DNA from: Paracoccaceae bacterium
GTDB taxonomy: Bacteria > Pseudomonadota > Alphaproteobacteria > Rhizobiales > Stappiaceae
DNA: 41,468 nt
Reading direction: 5' to 3'
NCBI GenBank assembly: GCA_013373445.1
Contig: JABXHV010000073.1
Span: 1 to 41,468 of the forward strand
The stretch's first letter is position 1; each line of letters opens with the position of its first letter. Both the position numbers and the translations under genes were made by a program. The notes below the pieces were generated by a model. The model worked only from the letters and a program-made list of their open reading frames with translations. It was not told the origin of the DNA and did no database searches. Below are positions 1 through 8,268 of this stretch, in pieces.

Positions 1-194
1 CAGGCGCACAGACCGAAGAGCACCAGATCCGCATGGTTTCTGAAATTGCCAAGCTGGTCGACGGTTCTGATGGCACGCTCGACATGGCCGCCTACGAACG
101 TACTGTTAAGTCCCTGCTGTCCGGTGGTTCTGATCCGGTCATCACCAAAGAGCCTTCAGGTGCGACAACAACTGTTGTGACTGACAAAATGTAA
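1..194 (+). CDS. C-terminal end of a probable ABC transporter substrate-binding protein (partial)
   Basis: The frame is open from the window edge to a TAA at 192-194 and gives about 63 residues, ending in TTVVTDKM. The run EIAKLVDGSDGTLDMAAYER followed by LLSGGSDPVITKEP resembles the C-terminus of NMT1/SsuA-type periplasmic substrate-binding proteins (nitrate, sulfonate or thiamine-precursor uptake), as I remember that family. Only the tail is visible, so the substrate cannot be named. A strong terminator follows 29 nt after the stop, so this is the last gene of its transcript. Confidence 0.5.
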   Translation, partial: GAQTEEHQIRMVSEIAKLVDGSDGTLDMAAYERTVKSLLSGGSDPVITKEPSGATTTVVTDKM

Positions 195-222
195 TATCTG
201 GTTGAGTCCACGACCTGAACAG

Positions 223-254
223 AAAAAGGCCGCCTCATGTGAGGCGGCCTTTTT
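223..254 (+). terminator. Rho-independent terminator
   Basis: A 14-15 bp perfect stem (AAAAAGGCCGCCTCA paired with its complement) closes on a tiny ATGT loop and ends in a T run. It ends the substrate-binding protein transcript. Because the stem is flanked by A and T runs, it can also act for the minus-strand ASPIC gene that stops at 269. Confidence 0.9.
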
Positions 255-268
255 TGTTTTTTGGAGCA

Positions 269-1939
269 TCAGTTTTCTGAAGGCGGATACCAGAGGCGCA
301 CCTTTTCATCGCCCCGATTGATCAACACATGGTTGTTGGCGAAGACCCTGTAGCTATGGCTCCAGCTCCCATCAGGCCAGCGCACACGGACGTTGGCTCG
401 CTCGGAAACGCCAAGACCAAAATGCAAAAATCCTGCCTGGCCCGATGCATGTCCGGCACCGACCTGAACGTCGCGCACCACGGTGCGGTTGCCCACTTTT
501 ACGCTAACCTTGGCGCCGACTGCATTGCCGTTGGCCTGGCCTGGTTGCTTGATCTCCACGGCCAGCCAGTTGCCAAGTGGCTTGACGGTATTTTTGTCCC
601 CCGCGCCAATATTGCGGAAGAGACTGACCGGGCTTTCGCGGTTGACGACGACCATGTCAACCAGACCGTCCATGTTGAAGTCCGCAATGCCGGCGCCGCG
701 GCCGCGGCGGTCCAGTCCGATACCCGCAATGTCTCCGACTTCGACGAAGCTCTCGTCCCATTGACCCAGCAACAGATTGTCTGGGTCAAAGCTGGCAAAA
801 TCAGGCATGGCTTCAACATTGCCCTTCGCGATGAAGAGATCCCACAGGCCGTCGTTGTTGACGTCCTGAAAATCCGAATGCCAGCCTGTTGAGGGACGAA
901 TATCTTCACCGGTATAGGGCCGATGCGCCGTGACGCCGCGTTCAAAGGCAATGTCGCGATAGATCGGCAGCGTTTCATCTGCCTCGTCGTCCAGCATCTG
1001 CAGCTTGGTGTCACCCATGCTCGTCAGTGCATATTCCGGGTAACCGTCGACGTTCAGGTCAATAGACGCAATGCCCATGCCCCAGATCTTCAGGTGTCTC
1101 CAGCCATCGCTGCGTCGGTAGGGCTTGGGGGGACGGTCCTTTGGCAGGGCCCAAAGTTGTTCTTCTCCACCGCGGTAATAATGCCGGTCATTGGAAACGC
1201 GCAGGGATGGCGATCCGGACCGGTTCCAGTCGGTGAACAGGATCGACAGACTGCAATAACCTGGGCTCAGGCGTGTTGCATCCGAGTATTCGGCCTTGTC
1301 GCTCGATGTTGGCCGGAACAAGAAATTGTCATGACATGTGCCCCAGGGAGATCCCGGAGCGGAGCGGTCAACGTAATTCCCAAACGCCAGCGTCGGGAAC
1401 GCCTGTTCTTCTTCCCATAAGGCAGAAAAGGCCGTTGTCCATTCACGCCCGCCGTCAAATGCAAGGTCACGATTGGCGTTCTCGAACCGGCATTCGCCCT
1501 TGCCGCGCAACAAGATATTTTGCCCCAGCCGTAAAACGGCCAGATCCATAATGCCGTCGTTGTCGAAATCGAGCGGGTAGGCGCCCAGGATTTTTGTTTC
1601 AAGCCGGTCGGAGAGTCCTGACGGGAGGCGTTGGAAGGAAAGAGCGGATCCGACCAGGCTCCGGTTTTTGTAGACTGCAGCGGGTGCTTCGCCACCGGCG
1701 ATAAAAAGGTCCGGACGGCGATCTGCATTGCAGTCGAAAACTGCGACGCCACCGCCGACAAAGAACTCCCAAGCGCCTTTGTACTGATGATCAATACCGG
1801 CCGCTGCAGCCTCCTCGACGAAAACAGGGACAGGCGCCAGAGTTGTTGCGCGTTCCTGGCTATGGCTGCTGGTGGTTGCACCGAGCAAAAACAGCGCGGC
1901 CACAAGATGCGCACGCGGGTTGGTGATCATACGGGTCAT
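269..1939 (-). CDS. Secreted FG-GAP/VCBS repeat protein with C-terminal ASPIC/UnbV domain
   Basis: This is a 556-aa exported protein with an N-terminal signal peptide (hydrophobic LVAALFLLGATTSSHS). At least five FG-GAP-like repeats carry acidic calcium-binding loops of the D-x-N-x-D-G type, such as DFDNDGIMD, DLNVDGYPE, DVNNDGLWD and DFNMDGLVD, which suggests a beta-propeller in the periplasm or at the surface. The last 90 residues, with NGNAVGAKV, GAGHASGQ and VRWPDGS, match the ASPIC/UnbV domain. Its ATG overlaps the TGA of the upstream di-heme protein by 4 nt, so the two are probably translationally coupled and act together. The exact role of CRTAC1-like ASPIC proteins in bacteria is not settled, and I infer only a partner role to the di-heme enzyme. 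Confidence 0.88.
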   Translation of the reverse strand: MTRMITNPRAHLVAALFLLGATTSSHSQERATTLAPVPVFVEEAAAAGIDHQYKGAWEFFVGGGVAVFDCNADRRPDLFIAGGEAPAAVYKNRSLVGSALSFQRLPSGLSDRLETKILGAYPLDFDNDGIMDLAVLRLGQNILLRGKGECRFENANRDLAFDGGREWTTAFSALWEEEQAFPTLAFGNYVDRSAPGSPWGTCHDNFLFRPTSSDKAEYSDATRLSPGYCSLSILFTDWNRSGSPSLRVSNDRHYYRGGEEQLWALPKDRPPKPYRRSDGWRHLKIWGMGIASIDLNVDGYPEYALTSMGDTKLQMLDDEADETLPIYRDIAFERGVTAHRPYTGEDIRPSTGWHSDFQDVNNDGLWDLFIAKGNVEAMPDFASFDPDNLLLGQWDESFVEVGDIAGIGLDRRGRGAGIADFNMDGLVDMVVVNRESPVSLFRNIGAGDKNTVKPLGNWLAVEIKQPGQANGNAVGAKVSVKVGNRTVVRDVQVGAGHASGQAGFLHFGLGVSERANVRVRWPDGSWSHSYRVFANNHVLINRGDEKVRLWYPPSEN

Positions 1940-3399
1940 TGTGGGATCTCCAGGCTGCGCAGAAAGGCAATAATGGACTGGCGCTGGGCTTCATCAAGGT
2001 CGGAATAGGCTTTACGGGAATCTGTAGCCGCTCCGCCATGGGCATCGATAACCTCGTGCAAGGTTGTCAGATCACCGCGATGGCCATAGGGCGACGTTGA
2101 TCCTATCCCCCAAAGCTCTGCGGTGATGAAAACATCTCTCGCCACGAACCGCTGACCCAGAAGTTCATTGCCGAGTGTCGGCCGCGCCGCGTCTGCAATT
2201 CGGTGACGTTTCAGGTCGCCAAACAGCGGAACAAGAAGCCTGCCTTCGGCATCGCGTTCCAGGGACTTGCCCCACGGTGTCTCAGCCAGATCAATTGTAA
2301 TTGGCGCATCAACTTCAGATGTACGCAGTGTTCCGGCGTTTTCAACTGGGCTCGGGTCCAGGAAGACACTGCTTTCAAGCGGCAGTGTTGGCCGGTGACA
2401 GCTTGCGCAGCCGATGTCGGAAAACAGTTTTTCGCCGGTTGATGCCGCCTCGGCCCATTCCTTTGGCAAGTCCTCTCGCCGCTGAGGTGGTGCGAGGGTC
2501 GCCTGCCAGGCAACGAGAGCTGACACCTGGCCAGTGCTGATCTCATCGCTCACGTCATCGCCATCGAAATCGTCGGTGCCTGTCCAACGCGCGCCGAAGC
2601 GCTCGCTCGCCTGTATCCCGTGGTGCTGGTTGAGCGCATTTACGGTGAACTGGCGGAGAGACGCAAAAACGCCTTTTTGACCGAAAGGACGTATGATCAG
2701 ATCGTCGTCGACACCCTCAAGGCCGGCAACATCCAGTGTTCCGTCCGGATGAGCGGTCAGTGATCCGAAGGTGATACCCTTGGTGCTTAGCTCTTGTTTG
2801 GCGTCGGCTCCGCTGGCGCGGGCCTCTTTTAGAACGCTTCGTCGTTGGGCCTGAAGATCGGCAGTCATTTCGCGCGCCAGCAACTCCACAAGCCCTGCGC
2901 CAAACAGCGCATTCGTTCCGCGCTCATTGGAGAACTGCGGATCGATCGTGTCAAAGTCTGCGCTCTCAAAGCCTTCAGAGACGAACACATTGGCGGTAAA
3001 ATCGCCGGCGCCGCCCGCAACAGGGCTGTTGTGACATGAGGCACATGAGTTAGCGTCCATTCCGGCGAGCCGTTGAAAGGCAAGATTCGTTGGACGGCGG
3101 CGTTTGGTTGGAACGATGGCTTGGGTTGCGTCCGGCCGCCCGACGCCATCTTTGGGCGTAAACTTGCCGGAAAAGAGCGTCTCGCCAAAGTCGATGAGTG
3201 ACTGAAGGGCATCAGAATCTGCGCCAGCATAGTCTGAAAAGGGCATGTCTTTTGTCAGCACATGCTCATCCCAAGGATGGTTTGCCGCCTTCATGTTGTC
3301 CGCCATCACAGGCGTGGAAAAAGCCAGAGCGGCCAAAGCAATCGGCAGGACTGAGGTCCTGCCGCTGAATACCCGCAAAAGCGATTTTTGGGTGCTCAT
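1936..3399 (-). CDS. Di-heme oxidoreductase (DHOR, putative peroxidase family)
   Basis: This is a 487-aa periplasmic c-type cytochrome. A signal peptide (about residues 1-33, ending TPVMA) leads to two CxxCH heme motifs, CASCH at 119-123 and CASCH at 331-335. Length, spacing and the sequence between the hemes (NALFGAGLVELL, RPFGQKGVF, LNQHHGIQ) fit the di-haem oxidoreductase family PF06537, which is related to but distinct from MauG/CcpA peroxidases. A GGAGG ribosome site lies 7 nt before the ATG. The start overlaps the TGA of the ROK regulator (ATGA), and its own stop overlaps the ASPIC gene. The substrate is unknown. Linkage to a sugar repressor is unusual for this family. Confidence 0.88.
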   Translation of the reverse strand: MSTQKSLLRVFSGRTSVLPIALAALAFSTPVMADNMKAANHPWDEHVLTKDMPFSDYAGADSDALQSLIDFGETLFSGKFTPKDGVGRPDATQAIVPTKRRRPTNLAFQRLAGMDANSCASCHNSPVAGGAGDFTANVFVSEGFESADFDTIDPQFSNERGTNALFGAGLVELLAREMTADLQAQRRSVLKEARASGADAKQELSTKGITFGSLTAHPDGTLDVAGLEGVDDDLIIRPFGQKGVFASLRQFTVNALNQHHGIQASERFGARWTGTDDFDGDDVSDEISTGQVSALVAWQATLAPPQRREDLPKEWAEAASTGEKLFSDIGCASCHRPTLPLESSVFLDPSPVENAGTLRTSEVDAPITIDLAETPWGKSLERDAEGRLLVPLFGDLKRHRIADAARPTLGNELLGQRFVARDVFITAELWGIGSTSPYGHRGDLTTLHEVIDAHGGAATDSRKAYSDLDEAQRQSIIAFLRSLEIPQ

Positions 3400-4661
3400 A
3401 AAGGAGCCTCCATGAGTTTGTCATTGTTTGCTGAAGTCGGCTCGACTTGGGTGCTTTTGGGGGAGCGATTGTCGAGACGTTCCATGGCTTGTGCTACAAG
3501 ACCGCGGTGAATGAAATCCGCATTCCATGGCATCACATCGATTTGGAACTTCGTTGTCAGGTTCTCTACCAAAGCGTCATTGAGACCCTGATAAAGCCCG
3601 TCTTCCATGAATTGATAGGCGCGAACAGATTGTCCTGTCAGAACGACCCTGGAAGGGTCGAGAATCGCCAGAATGCGCGCGATCGCGTAACCGAGAACAA
3701 TGCCAGCATCCTTGAGAGTTTTCAAAGCATGCTCATTGCCATTCTCGGCAGACAGGAACAGTTCTTCTGAAGTTGCCCCATCTGGAAGGATCGCCTTGGG
3801 ATCGCTGCTCTCCGACATCTTTTTGTAGGCCCGGATAAGAGCATAGTCACCCAGATAGGCTTCGATGCAGCCTTGCTTTCCGCAACGACAAAGGGCCCCT
3901 CCGGGCATGTGATTGGTATGACCCAATTCACCTGCGGAGCCATGCTCGCCAGCAAAAAGCTCTCCGTTTAGATGGAGGCCCATACCGACCCCATAGTCCA
4001 GCATGATAACGGCGAAGGTACCGCTGTATTTATCCGGTTCCAGCCAGTGCAGGGCCTCGGTGATCATGTTTGTGTCATTGGATAAGAGACAATTCACATC
4101 AAATGACCGACGCAATTCGGCGATGATGGGAATGTTGCGTCCCGCAAAGGCGGGGCTCCAAACCACTTCACCGGTGCGTAGATCAACCACGCCCTGGGCG
4201 GCGACAGATATTTCGCGCACCTGACGCTTTTCAAGGTTGGCTTCTTCCATGAACGTTTCGATGGCTGAAAGTAGTATCGGGGGAAAGTTCTCGGCGTTGG
4301 CGGTGCTGCTGTCGAAATGCACGAACTTTGAGCGGCATTTTTCGCCAGCAAAATTGGCAAGCGCGAGAGCGATGGAGTTCACTGAGATACGCACAGTGAT
4401 CACGAAGGCTGCGTTTGAACAGAGCTGCAATAAGGACCGTGGACGTCCACGTGTGAGATTGACGCCGGTGTCTTCCGAGTCGATTCCCTCGATCAAACCT
4501 TCGTCAAGCAAGTCCGACGTAATGGCGGTTACAGTTGCCGGACTCAAGGCCGTCGCCTGGCCCAAGTCGATGCGGGCCTGAGGGCCGCAGCGTCTGAGTG
4601 CTTGCAAGATTACTTTACGGTTTCGGCGCCTGATTTGGTCGCGGTCGCTCTTTTTAGTCAT
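3396..4661 (-). CDS. ROK-family transcriptional regulator, probable repressor of the xylose operon (XylR-type)
   Basis: The preferred start is the ATG at 4661 (MTKKSDRDQI), giving 421 aa. The frame is open upstream to 4808, but that extension would fill the promoter region and looks non-coding. An N-terminal winged helix-turn-helix (about residues 15-60, with LSPATVTAITSDLL) is followed by a ROK domain with DYGVGMGLHLNGELFAG and the family zinc motif CRCGKQGC (C258, C260, C265). It is divergent from xylF with 249 bp between starts, the usual arrangement for a local sugar repressor. Its stop overlaps the start of the di-heme oxidoreductase by 4 nt, so it heads a three-gene operon. The xylose ligand is inferred from the neighbours. 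Confidence 0.88.
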   Translation of the reverse strand: MTKKSDRDQIRRRNRKVILQALRRCGPQARIDLGQATALSPATVTAITSDLLDEGLIEGIDSEDTGVNLTRGRPRSLLQLCSNAAFVITVRISVNSIALALANFAGEKCRSKFVHFDSSTANAENFPPILLSAIETFMEEANLEKRQVREISVAAQGVVDLRTGEVVWSPAFAGRNIPIIAELRRSFDVNCLLSNDTNMITEALHWLEPDKYSGTFAVIMLDYGVGMGLHLNGELFAGEHGSAGELGHTNHMPGGALCRCGKQGCIEAYLGDYALIRAYKKMSESSDPKAILPDGATSEELFLSAENGNEHALKTLKDAGIVLGYAIARILAILDPSRVVLTGQSVRAYQFMEDGLYQGLNDALVENLTTKFQIDVMPWNADFIHRGLVAQAMERLDNRSPKSTQVEPTSANNDKLMEAPL

Positions 4662-4795
4662 ATTTCTTACGCGCCACTGACGTGAACGCGTCCTCCCAAC
4701 CCGAAGTTGATTCCGGGCTATTTTTCTTCTGATCACCGCACCTCCCAGTAGCAGTGAAGAAAACAATGTTGACAGCAGCGATGCTTTAGAGCAAC

Positions 4796-4816
4796 TTTTT
4801 TCGGACAACGAAAAAA
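4796..4816. promoter_or_regulatory. Inverted repeat, candidate ROK (XylR) operator
   Basis: TTTTTTCG and CGAAAAAA form a perfect 8-bp inverted repeat around a 5-bp spacer (GACAA), near the middle of the divergent regulator/xylF intergenic region. AT-rich arms ending in CG at the centre resemble ROK-type operators in other bacteria. A TTGACA lies just upstream at 4769-4774 but has no good -10 at normal spacing, so the promoter itself is not assigned. Confidence 0.5.
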
Positions 4817-4868
4817 ATTAATGGCAAGTTGTCGCACACGCACTCTACAACGGTGCGAGGAAACGACA

Positions 4869-4889
4869 CGGCCCTGATCAACAGGGCTG
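4869..4889 (+). promoter_or_regulatory. Leader hairpin before xylF
   Basis: GCCCTG (4871-4876) and CAGGGC (4882-4887) pair across a 5-nt loop, with one wobble and one further pair outside. The hairpin sits 7-8 nt before the xylF ribosome site (TGGAGGA). It may stabilise the 5' end of this high-expression message. No riboswitch class is recognised. Confidence 0.35.
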
Positions 4890-4910
4890 TTACAAGTGGA
4901 GGATACTATC

Positions 4911-5942
4911 ATGCGTAAGATCGCAACCCTTGTTGCTGGTGCTTTGCTGTCAGCAACTGCAATCAATCTCGCCCATGCTGAAGACATTGTTGTCGGAGTG
5001 AGCTGGTCGAACTTCCAGGAAGAGCGTTGGAAAACAGATGAAGCCGCAATCAAGGGTGCCCTTGAAGCTGCAGGCGCGTCTTACATCTCCGCTGATGCCC
5101 AGAGCTCTTCTGCAAAACAGATTTCCGACGTTGAAGCCCTGATCGCACAAGGCGCAACTGCTCTGATCATTCTTGCACAGGATGCACAGGCTATCGGCCC
5201 TGCAGTCCAGGCTGCTGCGGATGAAGGTATCCCGGTTGTAGGTTATGACCGTCTGATCGAAGACGGTCGCGCGTTCTACCTGACCTTCGACAACGTTGAA
5301 GTTGGTCGCATGCAGGCACGTGCAGTCTTGGAAGCTGCCCCTGAAGGCAACTACGTCATGATCAAGGGCTCCCCAACCGATCCAAACGCAGACTTCCTGC
5401 GCGGTGGTCAGCAGGAAGTCCTTCAAGACTCAATCGACAGCGGCAAGATCAAGATCGTTGGCGAAGCTTACACTGACGGCTGGCTCCCAGCGAACGCTCA
5501 GCGCAACATGGAACAGATCCTGACTGCTGAAGACAACAACGTTGATGCGGTTGTCGCATCCAACGATGGTACTGCAGGCGGTGTTGTTGCTGCTCTGACA
5601 GCACAGGGTATGGAAGGTACGCCAGTATCCGGTCAGGATGGCGACCATGCGGCTCTGAACCGCGTTGCCAAGGGCACTCAGACCGTGTCCGTCTGGAAAG
5701 ACGCTCGTGAACTCGGTAAAGCTGCCGGTACAATCGCTGTTGAGCTCGCCAAGGGCACGGATATGGCTGACATCGAAGGTGCGAATGCTTGGACATCTCC
5801 AGCTGGCACAGAGTTGACGGCACGGTTCTTGGCTCCAATGCCAATCACCAAGGACAACCTGACCGCAGTCGTGGATGCGGGCTGGATCGAAAAAGATGCT
5901 CTGTGTCAGGGCGTTTCCAACGGTCCTGCTCCGTGTAACTAA
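4911..5942 (+). CDS. xylF: D-xylose ABC transporter, periplasmic xylose-binding protein
   Basis: This is a 343-aa protein. The start is the ATG at 4911, 7 nt after TGGAGGA; an in-frame upstream ATG at 4896 lies before that site. The signal peptide is MRKIATLVAGALLSATAINL and ends at AHAED. The mature part is a type I periplasmic sugar-binding protein with XylF hallmarks: VGVSWSNFQEERWKTDEAAI, DAQAIGPAVQAAADEGIPVV, YDRLI, NVEVGRMQA, KGSPTDPNA and VSGQDGD. It delivers D-xylose to XylH/XylG at the inner membrane. Codon use is strongly biased to few codons (GCT, GGT, GTT), as expected for an abundant binding protein. A hairpin after the stop separates it from xylH. Confidence 0.93.
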   Translation: MRKIATLVAGALLSATAINLAHAEDIVVGVSWSNFQEERWKTDEAAIKGALEAAGASYISADAQSSSAKQISDVEALIAQGATALIILAQDAQAIGPAVQAAADEGIPVVGYDRLIEDGRAFYLTFDNVEVGRMQARAVLEAAPEGNYVMIKGSPTDPNADFLRGGQQEVLQDSIDSGKIKIVGEAYTDGWLPANAQRNMEQILTAEDNNVDAVVASNDGTAGGVVAALTAQGMEGTPVSGQDGDHAALNRVAKGTQTVSVWKDARELGKAAGTIAVELAKGTDMADIEGANAWTSPAGTELTARFLAPMPITKDNLTAVVDAGWIEKDALCQGVSNGPAPCN

Positions 5943-5963
5943 AAATCTGCTGAAAGATATTGA

Positions 5964-5991
5964 GATCGCCCCGACCCCGGTTGGGGCGATC
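5964..5991 (+). terminator. Intercistronic hairpin / partial terminator between xylF and xylH
   Basis: GATCGCCCC (5964-5972) pairs perfectly with GGGGCGATC (5983-5991) around a 10-nt loop, followed by the T-rich AACTTTTAG. A hairpin here commonly causes partial termination or protects the upstream mRNA end, so that binding protein outnumbers permease. The T tract is weak, so full termination is unlikely. Confidence 0.65.
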
Positions 5992-6092
5992 AACTTTTAG
6001 CACGCGCTTTTTGTCGGAAAGCATGGCCCGGGTTTCCCTTCGCGGAAACCAATCTATACTTCCTCGACAACTTTTCTTTAGGGAGCTTTCTG

Positions 6093-7388
6093 ATGTCTGA
6101 TGACGCCTTGTCTGGCGCAAAGCAGCCGACAGCACGGAACTTTCTTTCTGCCTTGCAGCTGGACACCCGGCTATTGGGTATGATTGGAGCGTTCGTTGTA
6201 CTGTGTCTGGTGTTCAATGTTGTAACGGATGGTCGGTTTCTGACGCCGCGCAACATCTTTAACCTGAGCATTCAGAGCGTCTCGGTCGCGATCATGGCGA
6301 CGGGCATGGTCTTCGTTATTGTGACTCGTCACATTGACCTCTCTGTCGGTTCCCTGTTGGCGACCGTTGCGGCCATCATGGCTGTGGCGCAGACGGATTT
6401 TCTTCCCAATGTCGTGGGCCTCGGTCTCGGCCATCCACTTGTTTGGATCCTGGCGATCGTGGCTGGTATCATCGGCGGTGTCATTATTGGCGCCTTCCAC
6501 GGTTGGCTGATCGGCTATCTTGGAATTCCTGCCTTCATTGTGACGCTTGGCGGTCTTCTGGTCTGGCGCAACGTTGCCTGGTTCATCACCGATGGCCAGA
6601 CAATCGGCCCGCTTGATGAGACCTTCACCAAGATCGGTGGTATCGGCGGAACGCTCGGTGAGACCTGGTCGTGGGTGTTTGGTATTGTTGCGACCCTGGC
6701 GGCGCTTGGATTTCAGGTGGTTTCGCGTCGTCGTAAACAGGCCCACGGATTTCCGATCAAGCCTTTGTGGGCTGAAGCGGTCTTGTCCGCACTTGTATCA
6801 GGCGCGATCCTTGGATTTGTCTGGATCCTGAACTCCTATGATATTCCCAAAGCGCGCTTGCGCCGTATCTATGAAGCTGCAGGCGAAACACTGCCGGATG
6901 GGTTCACCACCGGTTACGGTGTTCCTTATTCTGTTGTCCTGTTGATTGTTGTGGCGATTGTCATGACTGTCGTTTCGCAGCGAACAAGGCTTGGACGTTA
7001 TATCTTTGCAACGGGTGGCAACCCGGATGCAGCCGAGCTGTCCGGCATCAATACACGCATGTTGACTGTCAAGATCTTTGCCCTGATGGGTGGCCTCTGT
7101 GCCCTGGCGGGTGCAGTTGCCGCGGCGCGCCTCGGCTTTTCAACCAATGACATAGGCACGCTCGATGAGCTCCGTGTTATTGCTGCAGCGGTTATTGGCG
7201 GAACGGCTCTTGCCGGCGGTGTTGGTACGATCTACGGCGCCATCCTTGGTGCATTGATCATGCAGTCCCTTCAGTCGGGCATGGCGATGGTCGGCGTGGA
7301 TGCGCCGCTTCAAAACATCGTCGTTGGCACCGTGCTCGTCATGGCGGTCTTCGTTGACATTCTTTATCGCAAGCGCGTGGGAGACTGA
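6093..7388 (+). CDS. xylH: D-xylose ABC transporter permease
   Basis: This is a 431-aa inner-membrane permease of the BPD_transp_2 family. The start is the ATG at 6093 with AGGGAG 8 nt upstream. Many hydrophobic segments are visible (for example [48 protein letters not shown]). The family signatures [41 protein letters not shown] and [22 protein letters not shown] are all present. The length and the long central insertion ([18 protein letters not shown]) are typical of XylH rather than the shorter RbsC. It is 4 nt from xylG. Confidence 0.92.
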   Translation: MSDDALSGAKQPTARNFLSALQLDTRLLGMIGAFVVLCLVFNVVTDGRFLTPRNIFNLSIQSVSVAIMATGMVFVIVTRHIDLSVGSLLATVAAIMAVAQTDFLPNVVGLGLGHPLVWILAIVAGIIGGVIIGAFHGWLIGYLGIPAFIVTLGGLLVWRNVAWFITDGQTIGPLDETFTKIGGIGGTLGETWSWVFGIVATLAALGFQVVSRRRKQAHGFPIKPLWAEAVLSALVSGAILGFVWILNSYDIPKARLRRIYEAAGETLPDGFTTGYGVPYSVVLLIVVAIVMTVVSQRTRLGRYIFATGGNPDAAELSGINTRMLTVKIFALMGGLCALAGAVAAARLGFSTNDIGTLDELRVIAAAVIGGTALAGGVGTIYGAILGALIMQSLQSGMAMVGVDAPLQNIVVGTVLVMAVFVDILYRKRVGD

Positions 7389-7392
7389 TAAA

Positions 7393-8169
7393 ATGACCAC
7401 TCCCTTGATTGAAATGAAAGACATGTCCATCTCTTTTGGTGGTGTGCATGCCGTCGATAATGTCTCTGTTGATTTGTATCCGGGTGAGGTTGTCGGCCTG
7501 CTTGGGCACAACGGTGCAGGCAAGTCGACGCTGATCAAGATCCTGTCCGGCGCCTACAAGGCGGATTCCGGCGAGATCCGCGTCAACGGCAAGAAGGTCT
7601 CGATCAACAGTCCGCGCGATGCACGGGCACACAACATCGAAACCATCTATCAGACACTGGCTTTGGCCGATAACCTCGATGCGGCGTCAAACCTGTTTCT
7701 GGGCCGTGAACTGACGACCGCACTTGGCTTTGTTGATGACGATGCGATGGAAGCTGAAACCCGCAAGATCATGGGCCGCTTGAACCCGAATTTTGCGAAG
7801 TTCTCATCGCCGGTGAAAGCTCTTTCGGGTGGACAGCGCCAGTCCGTTGCGATCGCCCGTGCCGTGTATTTCAACGCCCAGACGTTGATCATGGATGAAC
7901 CAACTGCTGCGCTTGGTCCTCATGAAACCCAAATGGTTGCTGAGCTGATCAAGGAGCTGAAGGCTCAGGGCATCGGTATTTTCCTTATCAGTCATGACAT
8001 TCACGACGTGTTTTCGCTCTGCGACCGTGTTGCAGTAATGAAGAACGGTAAGGTTGTCGGAACGGCCAAGACGGACGACGTCACTGACGATGAAGTGCTC
8101 GGCATGATCATTTTGGGCAAATGTCCCCCAGGCGCCACGCCTGGGCCAGGTGCGCTCAACGACGATTAA
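7393..8169 (+). CDS. xylG: Sugar ABC transporter ATP-binding protein (single-domain XylG)
   Basis: The start is taken at the ATG at 7393 ([10 protein letters not shown]), 4 nt after xylH; an earlier in-frame codon lies inside xylH. The 258-aa protein holds a single ABC ATPase domain: Walker A GHNGAGKS at 38-45, Q-loop near 87, signature LSGGQ at 144-148, Walker B LIMDEP ending at D168-E169, and switch His201. Enterobacterial XylG and RbsA are about 500 aa with two fused ATPase domains, so this one must work as a homodimer, as in the FrcA-type alphaproteobacterial fructose transporters. The substrate is assigned from XylF and XylB. It energises xylose import. Confidence 0.88.
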   Translation: MTTPLIEMKDMSISFGGVHAVDNVSVDLYPGEVVGLLGHNGAGKSTLIKILSGAYKADSGEIRVNGKKVSINSPRDARAHNIETIYQTLALADNLDAASNLFLGRELTTALGFVDDDAMEAETRKIMGRLNPNFAKFSSPVKALSGGQRQSVAIARAVYFNAQTLIMDEPTAALGPHETQMVAELIKELKAQGIGIFLISHDIHDVFSLCDRVAVMKNGKVVGTAKTDDVTDDEVLGMIILGKCPPGATPGPGALNDD

Positions 8170-8179
8170 ACAATGAAGA

Positions 8180-8210
8180 AACGGCCCGTGAGATAGCCTC
8201 CCGGGCCGTT
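8180..8210 (+). terminator. Hairpin between xylG and xylB
   Basis: AACGGCCCG (8180-8188) pairs with CGGGCCGTT (8202-8210) around a 13-nt loop. No T run follows, so it is more likely an RNA processing or stability element than a full terminator. Confidence 0.5.
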
Positions 8211-8268
8211 CGCACGTCTGGAAGTTGCTCTCCGGCGGTGATCCACAGCAGTCAAAAGGGTGTTCGCA

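Noticed and set aside
4662-4808. N-terminal extension of the ROK regulator to 4808
   Set aside because: It precedes the normal ROK N-terminus, has no family similarity and would cover the candidate operator.
6171-6746. A 191-codon minus-strand frame antisense to xylH
   Set aside because: Very hydrophilic, low-complexity product opposite a well supported membrane gene; a shadow of its codon pattern.
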